Source of the DNA: a virus
Direction: 5' to 3' (one strand)
DNA length: 64,000 nucleotides
IMG/VR virus record: IMGVR_UViG_3300027917_000038
Location: 1-64,000 of that record
The notes beneath the pieces were generated by a model. It did no database searches. It was not told where the DNA came from and worked only from the letters and a program-made list of their open reading frames with translations. This document shows, piece after piece, positions 35,109 to 43,537 of this stretch (its first letter is position 1; each line of letters begins with the position of its first letter). The translations under genes were made by a program, and so were the position numbers.

Positions 35109-36230
35109 CTATTGCATCGCTAATTGATCTAATCTCAATACACGAGCAAAGTCCGTCACTACTGGGCATATCGAAATAGCCGCGCTATTTTTGACTTCTA
35201 AAGGATCATGCTCAACCCATTGTCTCATATACATTTCAGTTGGGCTTGCTCTTTGCTGTTGGTGAAGCTTGTGAACCCAAGAACAGGCAGTAAAACCTAT
35301 TTCCCTATTTGTGATTAAACCCCATTCCCATCTACCAGAGTTGTACAATGTGGTCATCATATCAATTTTGTTTAATCGATCCCAAGTTTGTCTTAGATAA
35401 TCACCACGACCTGGATATCCTTCTCTATCAGTATTGATACCTGGCACTTCTTTATAAGTTTGCCCGACTATGCGTGTAATAGTTAATCCTTGAATTGCGG
35501 CACCAAGAACTCCTTGTGTGGTGTCCCTGATTTGAATTAATCTATTTAACAAACCAGTGTTATCTTCCATTGAGCGAGTCGTAACACGACCAACAATTAA
35601 ATTCTGAGCTTGTTCCCCAGACATAAGATTAAATCTATCTTTCAGATAGTTCAAATCTTTAAAAATATTGGCACTAGCGTTATCCCAAGCTAACCCACCT
35701 AAGTGTGAATCAGCCGCTCCTCGGAAGGTTCCTTTTCTGACGTTTGCATAGCCTAATCTCTCAATAGTTTGAGTAGAGAAAGATGCCATAACCGTAGGAT
35801 CTCCATAAACATATCTTGTTAATGTGTATTCGATTAACCTGTTGATAAATCTAACCAATTGTCGATCCAACATTAAGCGTTTGGCTTGAATAACTCCATT
35901 TTCAAAATCTTCCTCGAATTCCTCCAAATCTTCAGGGTATCCGTTTTTAATGGTTCTCGTATTAAAGGTAATTCCTTCAATATGAGGAGCACCCATCATT
36001 TGAATTCTTTCACGAGGATCATGGAATCTTGCCATGCCTTGTGGATCGGCTAGCCAAGGTAGACTAAAGTGTTTCTTAGAACCTGGGCCTGGTGCGGGTC
36101 TTTTAGTCATTAACCCCATCAACATAGGTTCCCATTCTTCATCAAAAAATTGAATTGATTCAATGTATCTCCTGTATAACCAAGTTGGAATTAAGTGAGG
36201 TTCCGTTAAATTTGACCAATCAAATGACAT
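35109..36230 (-). CDS. Major capsid protein (HK97 fold)
   Basis: 373 aa, after a protease/scaffold and a decoration-like gene. A long E-loop-like N-terminal region (KHFSLPWLADPQGMARF), spine helix (EDFENGVIQAKRLMLDRQLV) and a strand-rich P-domain agree with HK97-type capsid proteins. This gene is noticeably richer in G and C than its neighbours, as is usual for highly expressed capsid genes. Confidence 0.75.
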   Translation of the reverse strand: MSFDWSNLTEPHLIPTWLYRRYIESIQFFDEEWEPMLMGLMTKRPAPGPGSKKHFSLPWLADPQGMARFHDPRERIQMMGAPHIEGITFNTRTIKNGYPEDLEEFEEDFENGVIQAKRLMLDRQLVRFINRLIEYTLTRYVYGDPTVMASFSTQTIERLGYANVRKGTFRGAADSHLGGLAWDNASANIFKDLNYLKDRFNLMSGEQAQNLIVGRVTTRSMEDNTGLLNRLIQIRDTTQGVLGAAIQGLTITRIVGQTYKEVPGINTDREGYPGRGDYLRQTWDRLNKIDMMTTLYNSGRWEWGLITNREIGFTACSWVHKLHQQQRASPTEMYMRQWVEHDPLEVKNSAAISICPVVTDFARVLRLDQLAMQ

Positions 36231-36231
36231 T

Positions 36232-36759
36232 TTATGGAAGCACCTCTGCTTTTGGATCTACAAATACTAAACCAGCTTCGCCTGGAACGGTTTCCTCTAA
36301 CCATTTGCCTAGTGAATAACCACTTCCACTTTGTGTGCCAGGGCCTCCTTGTGGATAGCCTCCGCCATTTGCTGGTAAGCATTTTTCATCAATTTGTGCA
36401 GTATAACCAGTTGCCTTATTGAGCATTTTACAAATACCCATTTTCATCAATGTAATCTCTCTTGGGTAGTAATAATCAGGTCTTAAAATTATGTTGTCAT
36501 TACTGACTCCAGAACTTATTTCCCTAATATCAAGAGAAATTCCAATTGCGTGTTCGGCGCCTGGAGTTGCATTATCATAAGATTTAATTCGTCTTTTCTT
36601 GATTGGGGTTCCGATATAACCAGTTAAGGTTGGGTGCAATACACAAGGCTCGCCTAAATCAACATCTGATGCTTCATCCAACCAAAAGCGTCCTTTGCTT
36701 AATGATTGAACATGCTCTTTAAAAAAGCTGTGATATGCTGTTCTATAATAATTTGACAT
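36232..36759 (-). CDS. Capsid decoration protein (DUF2190-like)
   Basis: 175 aa between protease and capsid genes. Short beta strands, GYIGTPIKKRR, HAIGISLDIRE and a C-terminal Gly-rich linker ending in VPGEAGLVFVDPK are like trimeric decoration proteins. One base separates it from the capsid gene. Confidence 0.6.
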   Translation of the reverse strand: MSNYYRTAYHSFFKEHVQSLSKGRFWLDEASDVDLGEPCVLHPTLTGYIGTPIKKRRIKSYDNATPGAEHAIGISLDIREISSGVSNDNIILRPDYYYPREITLMKMGICKMLNKATGYTAQIDEKCLPANGGGYPQGGPGTQSGSGYSLGKWLEETVPGEAGLVFVDPKAEVLP

Positions 36760-36761
36760 TT

Positions 36762-37814
36762 TTATTTAGCACCTCTTTTTTCAAAGAATTCTTTTGGCAT
36801 GTTTGCAAAAGCTTTAACATCTCTTTGAGCTTTTTGCTTTTCATCCTCAAGTTCCTCATCTTTAAATTGAGATTTTTGAGCTGTTGAACTCAAATCTTCA
36901 ACTTGTGCATGAGGAGCACTTTCTAATTCTTTTGCTCTTTTACTAAGAAAATTCTTTACTTCCTCAAATTTCTTATCATCAGCAATAGAATCACGGACTT
37001 TCATGCGATATAATTCTTCCATATCTTTACCATCTAATTCAATCAAGTTATTGATAACTGGTTCGACTTCTTTCATCTTAATTTTTTCATGCAACTTGTC
37101 GATTATGATTGACTGCTCTTTTACCTTGTCATTTAATTCCAAGATTTGTTCAGAAATTTCGTCTTTTTCAGTTCGTTCTGATTCAATTTCTTTTTCACTG
37201 TCTTCTATTGTTTTCTCCAAAGTTACAATTTTAGATTCTAATTCCTCTAAAATTTTATCCTTTTTAGTAAGCTTTTCCTCTAGTTCCCGTATGGACTTCA
37301 TTAATTCTTGTTCATACTCATCTTTTTCTTCTTCAGGCATATTATCACTCTCGTTTAATATATCAATAACCTTGCATTCTTTACACGCTGGTGTAGGTGT
37401 TAAAGAATGCTCTATTACATCAAAATGTATTGGACTCTCGTCTGGCCCGTACTGTCTAAATCTGAGAGAAATCTTTATTGGTTTATTTAGTTCATCTCTT
37501 TTTTTTATGATATTTCTCACATCAAGATGTGCTTGAGTGTGACCATAAACTTGGTATTTACTAAATATATCTCCTTTTTCAACATGAGATTCCAATACGC
37601 GTCCAAAAATGTGAGTGGATTTAGTAAATTCTGGAATAATAGGATGTTCATGTCTCCAAATAAGTGGTTTTCCCGGAGAATCATTTGAAATCCTTTCCAA
37701 TCCTTTTTCACAAACAAAATCCTTTGTTATAGATCTTGCAGTAAATATGAATTTGTCTTCGGTTTCTTCAACATCTTCCAATGCAAAATCTACAATTAGA
37801 TCTTTTCCACTCAT
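36762..37814 (-). CDS. Prohead protease fused to scaffold
   Basis: 350 aa. Residues 1-160 are a U35/HK97-type serine protease: H55 and H57 in IWRHEHP and S116 in KISLRF, the expected His and Ser. Residues about 165-270 form a long coiled coil and the tail contains KEFFEKR, like scaffolds. The fusion lets one gene provide scaffold and maturation protease. A clear Shine-Dalgarno AAGGTGAT precedes the ATG. Confidence 0.82.
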   Translation of the reverse strand: MSGKDLIVDFALEDVEETEDKFIFTARSITKDFVCEKGLERISNDSPGKPLIWRHEHPIIPEFTKSTHIFGRVLESHVEKGDIFSKYQVYGHTQAHLDVRNIIKKRDELNKPIKISLRFRQYGPDESPIHFDVIEHSLTPTPACKECKVIDILNESDNMPEEEKDEYEQELMKSIRELEEKLTKKDKILEELESKIVTLEKTIEDSEKEIESERTEKDEISEQILELNDKVKEQSIIIDKLHEKIKMKEVEPVINNLIELDGKDMEELYRMKVRDSIADDKKFEEVKNFLSKRAKELESAPHAQVEDLSSTAQKSQFKDEELEDEKQKAQRDVKAFANMPKEFFEKRGAK

Positions 37815-37829
37815 TTTATCACCTTACTT

Positions 37830-37858
37830 TATATATATTTTTATAGTTTATAAATATG
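37830..37858 (-). promoter_or_regulatory. Probable promoter of the protease-capsid genes
   Basis: The gap holds AT-rich boxes; on the minus strand CATATTTATAAAC is followed by ATATATATAAA, then the Shine-Dalgarno and ATG 37814. The first matches the element before the terminase gene. Which one is the TATA box cannot be told from sequence. Confidence 0.5.
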
Positions 37859-37862
37859 TTCA

Positions 37863-38207
37863 TTAAAAACGTAATATTGAGTTAAACAAATACCTATTAG
37901 TTAATTCTCTAATATCAAACTGGTGTTGCTTTATTTTGCCTGCCATTCCACTGTCTATATTTCCTGGACAAAGTGGTGTATCACAAGTCATAATTATTTC
38001 TCCTTGTGAATAATGGAATGCATGCATTTTCTTTGCACAAAACTTACATGGAAATAATCCATCTAATTCTTTTAACCAAGTTTTATCTGTTGCCCATGAA
38101 TCGTCCCATGCTAATGATAAAGAATTTTTAACCTTATCTTGTCTATATTTAAGATATTTGTTAGCGTCTTTAAAACTTGAAATTTTCTTATGTCCCAGTT
38201 TCAACAC
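37863..38207 (-). CDS. Cys-containing protein, unknown
   Basis: 114 aa with CKFCAKK and CDTPLCPG (two cysteine pairs for zinc) in a basic, Trp- and Lys-rich context. Sits in the head operon between a gp10-like gene and the protease. Not recognised. Confidence 0.55.
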   Translation of the reverse strand: MLKLGHKKISSFKDANKYLKYRQDKVKNSLSLAWDDSWATDKTWLKELDGLFPCKFCAKKMHAFHYSQGEIIMTCDTPLCPGNIDSGMAGKIKQHQFDIRELTNRYLFNSILRF

Positions 38208-38209
38208 CT

Positions 38210-38719
38210 CTATACACTTTTTGCATAATCTTCATACACCTTTCTTATTGATTTTATTATTTTTTCCCACGCAAATACAAATGTGGATTTTAATATGGAT
38301 TTTCTTCTTTCATGAATAGGCCCAAAATTAAATATATGAGTTTTTCCTGCTCTTGTTGTTTTAGCTCTTGTTGTTGAAGATTTTGGTATTTCAAATTTTA
38401 ACACGTTTTTATCTATCTTTATTGTTGTGTTTGCTTTCATAAGTCCAGATAACTCATGAACATTTGTATGACCAGTTCTTATCTTATATCTTAAGTAATT
38501 AGCTTCGTAAGGATCTCCTCTTGGTGGAATACCAGTTGTTTTCATTAATCTCCTCATTTCTGCGGCATCTTTAACTGAATATAAATCTGTTAAATTATTA
38601 ACATATATTTTAGCCCATAAAACATTTAAAAGATGTCCTTTAGCCGCATCCAAAGCATCCAATTTTGGTTTACCTGATTTAATCACTTCAATAAATTTTT
38701 TTGCTTGTTGTAAATCCAT
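38210..38719 (-). CDS. Head-operon protein, unknown
   Basis: 169 aa from ATG 38719, which avoids overlap with the gene before; a start at 38764 is possible. Ends with NFGPIHERRKSILKSTFVFA, reminiscent of the conserved C-terminal helix of small phage head or tail-completion proteins. Function unknown. Confidence 0.5.
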   Translation of the reverse strand: MDLQQAKKFIEVIKSGKPKLDALDAAKGHLLNVLWAKIYVNNLTDLYSVKDAAEMRRLMKTTGIPPRGDPYEANYLRYKIRTGHTNVHELSGLMKANTTIKIDKNVLKFEIPKSSTTRAKTTRAGKTHIFNFGPIHERRKSILKSTFVFAWEKIIKSIRKVYEDYAKSV

Positions 38720-38726
38720 TCTTACT

Positions 38727-39011
38727 TTAACTATAATAATCAGCTCCTTTTTTTGGCTCTTCATCTAAAATATCTAAATTAAGTCTATCTTTTAGTTTTG
38801 CTGTTGCCTCTATTTGATCAGCTATCCATGTTGCTATTGCAGATACGCTTTCATTCAAAACTTTAAAACAAGTATTAAAATGTTCGCATCCTTGACATTC
38901 AAATTTGTCCTTTTCCCTCATACATCCAAGTAAATTTTCAGCAATATCTTCAAAAACTTTTATATTAATTATTTCTGCTGGTTTTTTATGACCCATTTCC
39001 CTTATATTCAC
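38727..39011 (-). CDS. Cys-rich small protein, unknown
   Basis: 94 aa starting with GTG (ATG 38996 is an alternative). Middle part CMREKDKFECQGCEHFNTC holds four cysteines that could bind zinc or an Fe-S cluster; the rest is helical and acidic. Part of the head gene block. Confidence 0.5.
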   Translation of the reverse strand: MNIREMGHKKPAEIINIKVFEDIAENLLGCMREKDKFECQGCEHFNTCFKVLNESVSAIATWIADQIEATAKLKDRLNLDILDEEPKKGADYYS

Positions 39012-39348
39012 TTATGTTTATTAATATCCAATTAATTCTTTTACACAATAAATTAACTGAATTTTTAATAGATTTTATTATATCTCCTTTAAAATTATTA
39101 GCCATTGCGTCATAGAAATAAGAAAGAACATAATCGTATTCTCTTTCCAATTCTTTCGATATTCGTATTACAAATCCTATATCAACTGTTTTACATCCAA
39201 GCAGTTCATTCATTACTGCTTTGTTAAAATCAATCTGTTTTAGTTTTTCTTGATTGATTATATTCCACAAGTCGCTCTTTAGCGCTTCTTTGAGTTTCTC
39301 TTTCAGATGGTTGTTTTTGGGCAAGTGCCTCAACCTTTTTGTTTTCAT
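38986..39348 (-). CDS. Helical protein overlapping the portal 3' end
   Basis: Up to 120 aa, with a 119-nt overlap with the portal gene if the 39348 start is used; a start at 39213 (MNELLGCK) would shorten the overlap to 18 nt. The unambiguous part (after 39230) is helical. Real gene likely, start uncertain. Confidence 0.45.
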   Translation of the reverse strand: MKTKRLRHLPKNNHLKEKLKEALKSDLWNIINQEKLKQIDFNKAVMNELLGCKTVDIGFVIRISKELEREYDYVLSYFYDAMANNFKGDIIKSIKNSVNLLCKRINWILINISEYKGNGS

Positions 39349-40690
39349 TTTGAGGTAGTTCGTCTAAAAATCCAAATGCGGATTGTGCGGCTTTCCTCAT
39401 TTCATTTACATCGTTCCAAACTCCTACCATTGCTCCAAGTTGTATTGATTGCATTAACTCTAAAGTTGTTTCTAATCTAAGAGGACTCCAATCAATTTCA
39501 ATTTCATGTGGAGACACATCGTTTATTCCATGATAAGGCAATAAACAAAAAGCGTAGAAATTTGTTAATATTAATTCATATTTTCTTCTTATACCTTTTA
39601 TGAATCTTAACCAACTTTCTTGTAAGATTCTTGAAGTTGCTAATTCAGATCCTCGTGCTTCTCTCATGCCCATGGAACCGAATATAGTATACATTATTTG
39701 TTTATCTAGTTCTTGAATGTAGATGACATAAATTTCTGAACTTCTTGCAGTCTGTGTTTCTAATGTTTTCATTTCCATTTCCCCTGGAATGGAAACTCCA
39801 CCAAAATTTGTGATTTGTCTTATAAATTGTTTTCCATTGTCTAAAGCCGCTTGCATTTTATGGATATCAGTTGGATAAACATTTGATCTTGGGTCTCCGA
39901 CTGATAATATTACGAATGGTGCCCAATGTTTTTGAGAATATTTTCTCATAAACCAGAGAATCCATCTTTTATAAACGATATAATGCAGAGCATTAGCAAT
40001 TGGAGGTTTTTTGAAAAATCTTCCAAATAAAATCACATTTGGTTCATCTGCTAAATGTATTTGTTGTTCCTCATATTCACTTTGTAACGTGTCGCTGTAG
40101 GTGATTTTCCCAGGTTCTCTTCCCCAATCTGATTTGTATCTAAGATAATTGTCTTTTCCTGCAGATCTGTAAAAATTCTTTTTTGTTCTATGGTAGTTGT
40201 ATTTTGGAACGTGTTGTATGAATTTTCTGTAACCCATTACAGGATCTTCACGAACTTCAATCGTTTTAGGATCTAATCTTTGTATATCAACGTTTTCATA
40301 TTCAATGCTTCTATCAGTTCTCCATGCGAACATGCTATAAACTATTGAATCGTACCATGTTTCTATTATCCAGTCTTCTACTGTTTGTCTTTTTACATTT
40401 ATTCCTCTGTTCCATCTTTTAATGATATCAATGGCTTCTTGTCTTTTATCACATCTAACCCTAGGCCCATCTCCTACAATAACAGAACCAGTTATTTCAG
40501 TAAATGAGACAGCAACTGAATCATTCCAAAAACCTTCTTCAAGATTTTTGTATGTTGGTTTTATCATGACTTTTCTCAATTCTTTCAAGTCTTGATCTAA
40601 GTCAAACGAATCACTCCCGATTGTTGCCAATATGGCTCTTTTGCTTGGCCAGAATTCTTGTTCTGGATCTACTGTTTTTCTAATAGGCAT
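39230..40690 (-). CDS. Portal protein
   Basis: 486 aa, directly downstream of the large terminase. The wing and stem pattern is typical: a strand pair near ITGSVIVGDGPRVRCD, clip RLDPKTIEVREDPVMGYRKF, and a helical crown/stem with YEQ-like ELILTNFYAFCLLPY. It forms the dodecameric DNA channel at the capsid vertex. Confidence 0.85.
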   Translation of the reverse strand: MPIRKTVDPEQEFWPSKRAILATIGSDSFDLDQDLKELRKVMIKPTYKNLEEGFWNDSVAVSFTEITGSVIVGDGPRVRCDKRQEAIDIIKRWNRGINVKRQTVEDWIIETWYDSIVYSMFAWRTDRSIEYENVDIQRLDPKTIEVREDPVMGYRKFIQHVPKYNYHRTKKNFYRSAGKDNYLRYKSDWGREPGKITYSDTLQSEYEEQQIHLADEPNVILFGRFFKKPPIANALHYIVYKRWILWFMRKYSQKHWAPFVILSVGDPRSNVYPTDIHKMQAALDNGKQFIRQITNFGGVSIPGEMEMKTLETQTARSSEIYVIYIQELDKQIMYTIFGSMGMREARGSELATSRILQESWLRFIKGIRRKYELILTNFYAFCLLPYHGINDVSPHEIEIDWSPLRLETTLELMQSIQLGAMVGVWNDVNEMRKAAQSAFGFLDELPQNENKKVEALAQKQPSERETQRSAKERLVEYNQSRKTKTD

Positions 40691-40886
40691 TTCCTTTAAA
40701 AAATTTCATTAATTCTTTTAATATTTTTTCCCAATATATATTTTTTCCATTTTGTAAAGATGTAAAATCTATTGGTTCAATCATTACGAAGTCAAATGTA
40801 AATTCTTCAACGATTGGTTCGTCAAGTTTTATACAGGGAATTCCATCAACTTCTATAATTTCAACATCTTTTTTTTTAGAATCCAT
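40680..40886 (-). CDS. Small protein between terminase and portal, unknown
   Basis: 68 aa, acidic, hydrophobic core (IDGIPCIKL-like stretch). Overlaps both neighbours by 11 nt. Its place suggests a packaging or portal-assembly helper, but nothing in it proves that. Confidence 0.5.
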   Translation of the reverse strand: MDSKKKDVEIIEVDGIPCIKLDEPIVEEFTFDFVMIEPIDFTSLQNGKNIYWEKILKELMKFFKGNAY

Positions 40887-42501
40887 AGCTGAGTTTTACT
40901 CCTCTAATTTTTAATTTATCTAAATATGTAGGTCTTCTTCTATGTCCCCAACATGATAAAGCAAGCGCAATAACTCTATCATCATGAAACGATTGTGTCC
41001 CATATTTTATATAATCTGTACCTGGAAGTTCATCACATTCAAATCTTAACAATTCTTCTCTTAAGTTTCCTATTTCTGGTTCGCTTGCTGGCGGTATTTC
41101 AATTCTGTTTTGTGCAAATGTTTTTATTAAATTTCCTATCAATTCAGGTTTTGTAATTCTTGAGATTATAAATCCTTTTTGATTTTGTCGATTGTCAAAA
41201 ATTTGAGTTCTTACTGGTATTCCATTCGATCTACGAAGATTTTCAAGATCTTCTTGCAATTGTTCTACTAAAGGATCTCCTAATCCAGTAGCATCTGGTA
41301 CTATCCATGTTGGATTAAAAACTTGAATAACTTTTAATAATTTATCTCTAATATATCTATATGTTTTGTGTTCATCATATTCACCAGCAACTGACATTCC
41401 AAAATCAAGAATTATTCTTCCAGATTTTTTGTCTAAATGTGTGATATAAAAGCAAGAAGCGTCATGTTTTCTTCCATAATCAACACCGAGGACATAATCA
41501 ATGTCTCTTCTTGCTCTAAAGATATTTTTTAATTTTTTATTTGTACATGCTTTAAGCCATTCTCCTAAGAAAACCATTGATGCGTCAGAAATGATTTCTC
41601 CTAGGTATTCTTGTCTTGCCGTTGGACTCCAACCTGCTTCATCAAGCAATTGCTTTACGTACCATTTAGGTCGAAGACCATCATTCCAAGCGTCTACGTA
41701 TGGAGTTGCGAATAGTCCAACACCGTATTTATAATCAAATGCTCCACACATTGGACATTTGTGCATATCTTCAATAGGCATTTTTCCATTTGGAAATCTG
41801 TCTACATTAAATGCGGCTTGTGGGAATCTTTCTCCACATGCTTTACAAATTATATCACGAGTTTCTAATCCTTTGTAATAATATTCTATGAACTTTCCTT
41901 TTGGGCCTTTTGGAGTGGAAAGCATTATCCATCTTTCACCGTGAGTAACTGTTGGCATTGCAGATTGAAAAATGATTTTTTCATCCATCAAATGAGCTTC
42001 ATCAACGAATAAAAGGTCGTAAGTACTACCTTCAATTCCATCTGTACAGGGCCAACATTCAACATAACTACCATTTGTAAGTTCTAAGTAGTCGACTCTT
42101 ACGCTTTTAGGAATCACATAATCCCAGAAAATAGAGTGTTTTAAGATTTTCTTGATTTTATTAAACAATTTTTTAGATTGTTTCTCAGTAGCCGCAATAA
42201 TTCCAATTGCGCAACCAGGTTTTATAACTAAGAGAGAACTTGCTGCGTATGCGCAACCAAGAGTTTTTCCTGTTTGGCGAGGCCAAATCATTACAACTCC
42301 TCTTGGAATTTTCTCGACTTCGTCAAAATCATATTGACTTAAAGGAAATCCAAATTGAATAGAGTCAATTGCGTCTTTTTGAGGCTGTGTTAATTTGATA
42401 GGACGAGAACGATTCTTTTCTTCGTGAAAAAATCTCTCAATAAAACTAACTGCCCTGAACATTACATCGTCTATTCCTTGTAACTCTTCGAGGACTTCCA
42501 C
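40876..42501 (-). CDS. terL: Terminase large subunit
   Basis: 541 aa. ATPase: Walker A WPRQTGKT (73-80) and Walker B LLFVDEAH (163-170). A zinc-ribbon insertion CKACGERF ... CPMCGAF divides ATPase and nuclease. The RNase H-type nuclease begins with VLGVDYGRKHDAS near 340. It packages viral DNA into the prohead. First large gene of the late operon, overlapping the small-terminase-like gene by 31 nt. Confidence 0.93.
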   Translation of the reverse strand: MEVLEELQGIDDVMFRAVSFIERFFHEEKNRSRPIKLTQPQKDAIDSIQFGFPLSQYDFDEVEKIPRGVVMIWPRQTGKTLGCAYAASSLLVIKPGCAIGIIAATEKQSKKLFNKIKKILKHSIFWDYVIPKSVRVDYLELTNGSYVECWPCTDGIEGSTYDLLFVDEAHLMDEKIIFQSAMPTVTHGERWIMLSTPKGPKGKFIEYYYKGLETRDIICKACGERFPQAAFNVDRFPNGKMPIEDMHKCPMCGAFDYKYGVGLFATPYVDAWNDGLRPKWYVKQLLDEAGWSPTARQEYLGEIISDASMVFLGEWLKACTNKKLKNIFRARRDIDYVLGVDYGRKHDASCFYITHLDKKSGRIILDFGMSVAGEYDEHKTYRYIRDKLLKVIQVFNPTWIVPDATGLGDPLVEQLQEDLENLRRSNGIPVRTQIFDNRQNQKGFIISRITKPELIGNLIKTFAQNRIEIPPASEPEIGNLREELLRFECDELPGTDYIKYGTQSFHDDRVIALALSCWGHRRRPTYLDKLKIRGVKLSYGF

Positions 42502-42887
42502 TTATTTAACATCTCTTCTCTTTTATCAGGATCGACTCCTAAAACTTTAACGATTAGTTTGGCTTGAAGTTTAAGTTTTTCTTTTTCAGCCTCTTGTTGA
42601 ATTTCTCCTCCTCCCATTTTCCACATATCGTCTAAGAAGTGTCTCATTTCTGTAATCCATTTTAAGAGTTGTGGGTGCATGTATGTCTTTTGACCTATGA
42701 TGTTTCCTTCTTCGTCTATGAGTTGGTCTATTCTTTCATCTTTAAGAAGTTTATTTATGACATCCTGTACCATCTCATATCCTTTTGTCATCTCCAGAGC
42801 GATGTTTTTTAGGAGGGTGTCTTTATCACTATGCTTATCTAGTGGATAATTCTTTTCCTTTTCAACTATTTCGTTTTTAGTTTCCAT
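42471..42887 (-). CDS. Probable terminase small subunit
   Basis: 138 aa, nearly all helical with a long basic/acidic C-terminal coil; first gene of the late operon and immediately before terL, the normal terS place. No evident HTH, so the role as DNA recogniser is by position only. Confidence 0.55.
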   Translation of the reverse strand: METKNEIVEKEKNYPLDKHSDKDTLLKNIALEMTKGYEMVQDVINKLLKDERIDQLIDEEGNIIGQKTYMHPQLLKWITEMRHFLDDMWKMGGGEIQQEAEKEKLKLQAKLIVKVLGVDPDKREEMLNKWKSSKSYKE

Positions 42888-42914
42888 AATCCTAAGTGTA
42901 TAATGTTGTATTCA

Positions 42915-42924
42915 TTTATAAATA
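42915..42924 (-). promoter_or_regulatory. TATA box of the late (minus-strand) operon
   Basis: TTTATAAATA centred 32 nt upstream of the start codon at 42887; on the minus strand the context is ATCATATTTATAAAT, repeated before the protease and baseplate genes. Predicts a leader of about six bases. Confidence 0.6.
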
Positions 42925-42968
42925 TGATAGGACATGTTTAAATATTTAAAAATTATAACATAAGTAGA

Positions 42969-42984
42969 GTATAAAAATTTATAC
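42969..42984 (+). promoter_or_regulatory. Palindrome overlapping the TATA box of the RHH gene
   Basis: GTATAAA-AA-TTTATAC is a 7-bp inverted repeat. Its centre lies 20 nt upstream of ATG 42997 and 26 nt upstream of ATG 43003, so it coincides with the TATA box of the downstream gene. A ribbon-helix-helix dimer would bind such a palindrome and block TBP, giving negative autoregulation. Function inferred. Confidence 0.55.
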
Positions 42985-42996
42985 GAGTTGATTTTA

Positions 42997-43146
42997 ATGA
43001 AAATGGTAGGAATAAAAATGAGTGATGAGCTACACAAAGAATTTAAGAGTTTTTGTCTTATGAGGGATACGAATATGTCAGAAGAATTAAGAAGTTATAT
43101 AGTTTTTTGTGTGGGTGAGATGAAAAGACGTAAAAAAGAGGTATAA
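42997..43146 (+). CDS. Ribbon-helix-helix (CopG/Arc-type) DNA-binding regulator
   Basis: 49 aa (47 from ATG 43003). MVGIKMSDELHKEFKSFC forms the N-terminal strand and first helix, NMSEELRSYIVFCVG the second helix, and a KRRKK tail follows: the full ribbon-helix-helix domain. First gene to the right of the divergent region, with a near-leaderless promoter. It could repress itself and the divergent late operon 100 bp away. Confidence 0.7.
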   Translation: MKMVGIKMSDELHKEFKSFCLMRDTNMSEELRSYIVFCVGEMKRRKKEV

Positions 43147-43218
43147 TTTTTAAAAATTCGAACCAAAAGTGCAAAAAAGTCGTAAAAATGTGGCATTTTG
43201 TTTCAAAAAAGTAAAATA

Positions 43219-43250
43219 AGTTTTAAATTTGTAAAACCCCATAGTCGGGG
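43219..43250 (+). repeat. Hairpin repeat, copy 1
   Basis: AGTTTTAAATTTGTAAAA (18 bases) contains the stem TTTTA/TAAAA and is followed by CCCC-ATAGTC-GGGG, a second stem. The same 18 bases recur at 43317 with a similar second stem. Confidence 0.65.
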
Positions 43251-43316
43251 GCAAAAATCTCATTTAAATATGAATTTGCTGGTAAAGAGATGGGGATGAG
43301 AAGTATGAAAAGACAG

Positions 43317-43350
43317 AGTTTTAAATTTGTAAAATCCCTATAATACTGGG
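43317..43350 (+). repeat. Hairpin repeat, copy 2
   Basis: Exact copy of the 18-base unit, 98 bp after copy 1, followed by TCCC, nine or ten bases and a run of seven G. The second stem is kept although its bases differ, which suggests that structure matters. Confidence 0.6.
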
Positions 43351-43537
43351 GGGGTGCGACAAATTTGAAATGAATTCTAAATAGATAAAATTAATTTTAG
43401 GATCGGTTTATTAATTTCATATTCTTGAAAATCAAATTACAAAAAATTTTATGGTGTGGGGGTTTAAGGCGACTCGCCCAGGTCTCTCAAACAAAAGCAT
43501 GCTTACGTATAAAATTTCAACGTTTTCAAGATTACGT

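Larger units (their letters stand above)
43147..43537. other. Non-coding region with repeats and hairpins
   Basis: No convincing gene. It holds two copies of a hairpin repeat (listed separately), a short GC-rich hairpin GGCG-ACT-CGCC at 43468-43478 and G-runs (TGGGGG, GGGGGGG) rare elsewhere. The G-rich tracts, AT-rich flanks and repeats are compatible with a control or origin region. Confidence 0.5.

Noticed and set aside
37003-37536. 177-aa Ser-rich frame antisense to the prohead protease
   Set aside because: Typical mirror of Glu/Asp-rich coiled-coil coding sequence; no independent signals.
43219-43350. CRISPR array
   Set aside because: Only two repeats, 98 bp apart, with an internal structure unlike CRISPR repeats; no cas genes other than a Cas4-like nuclease in a replication context.
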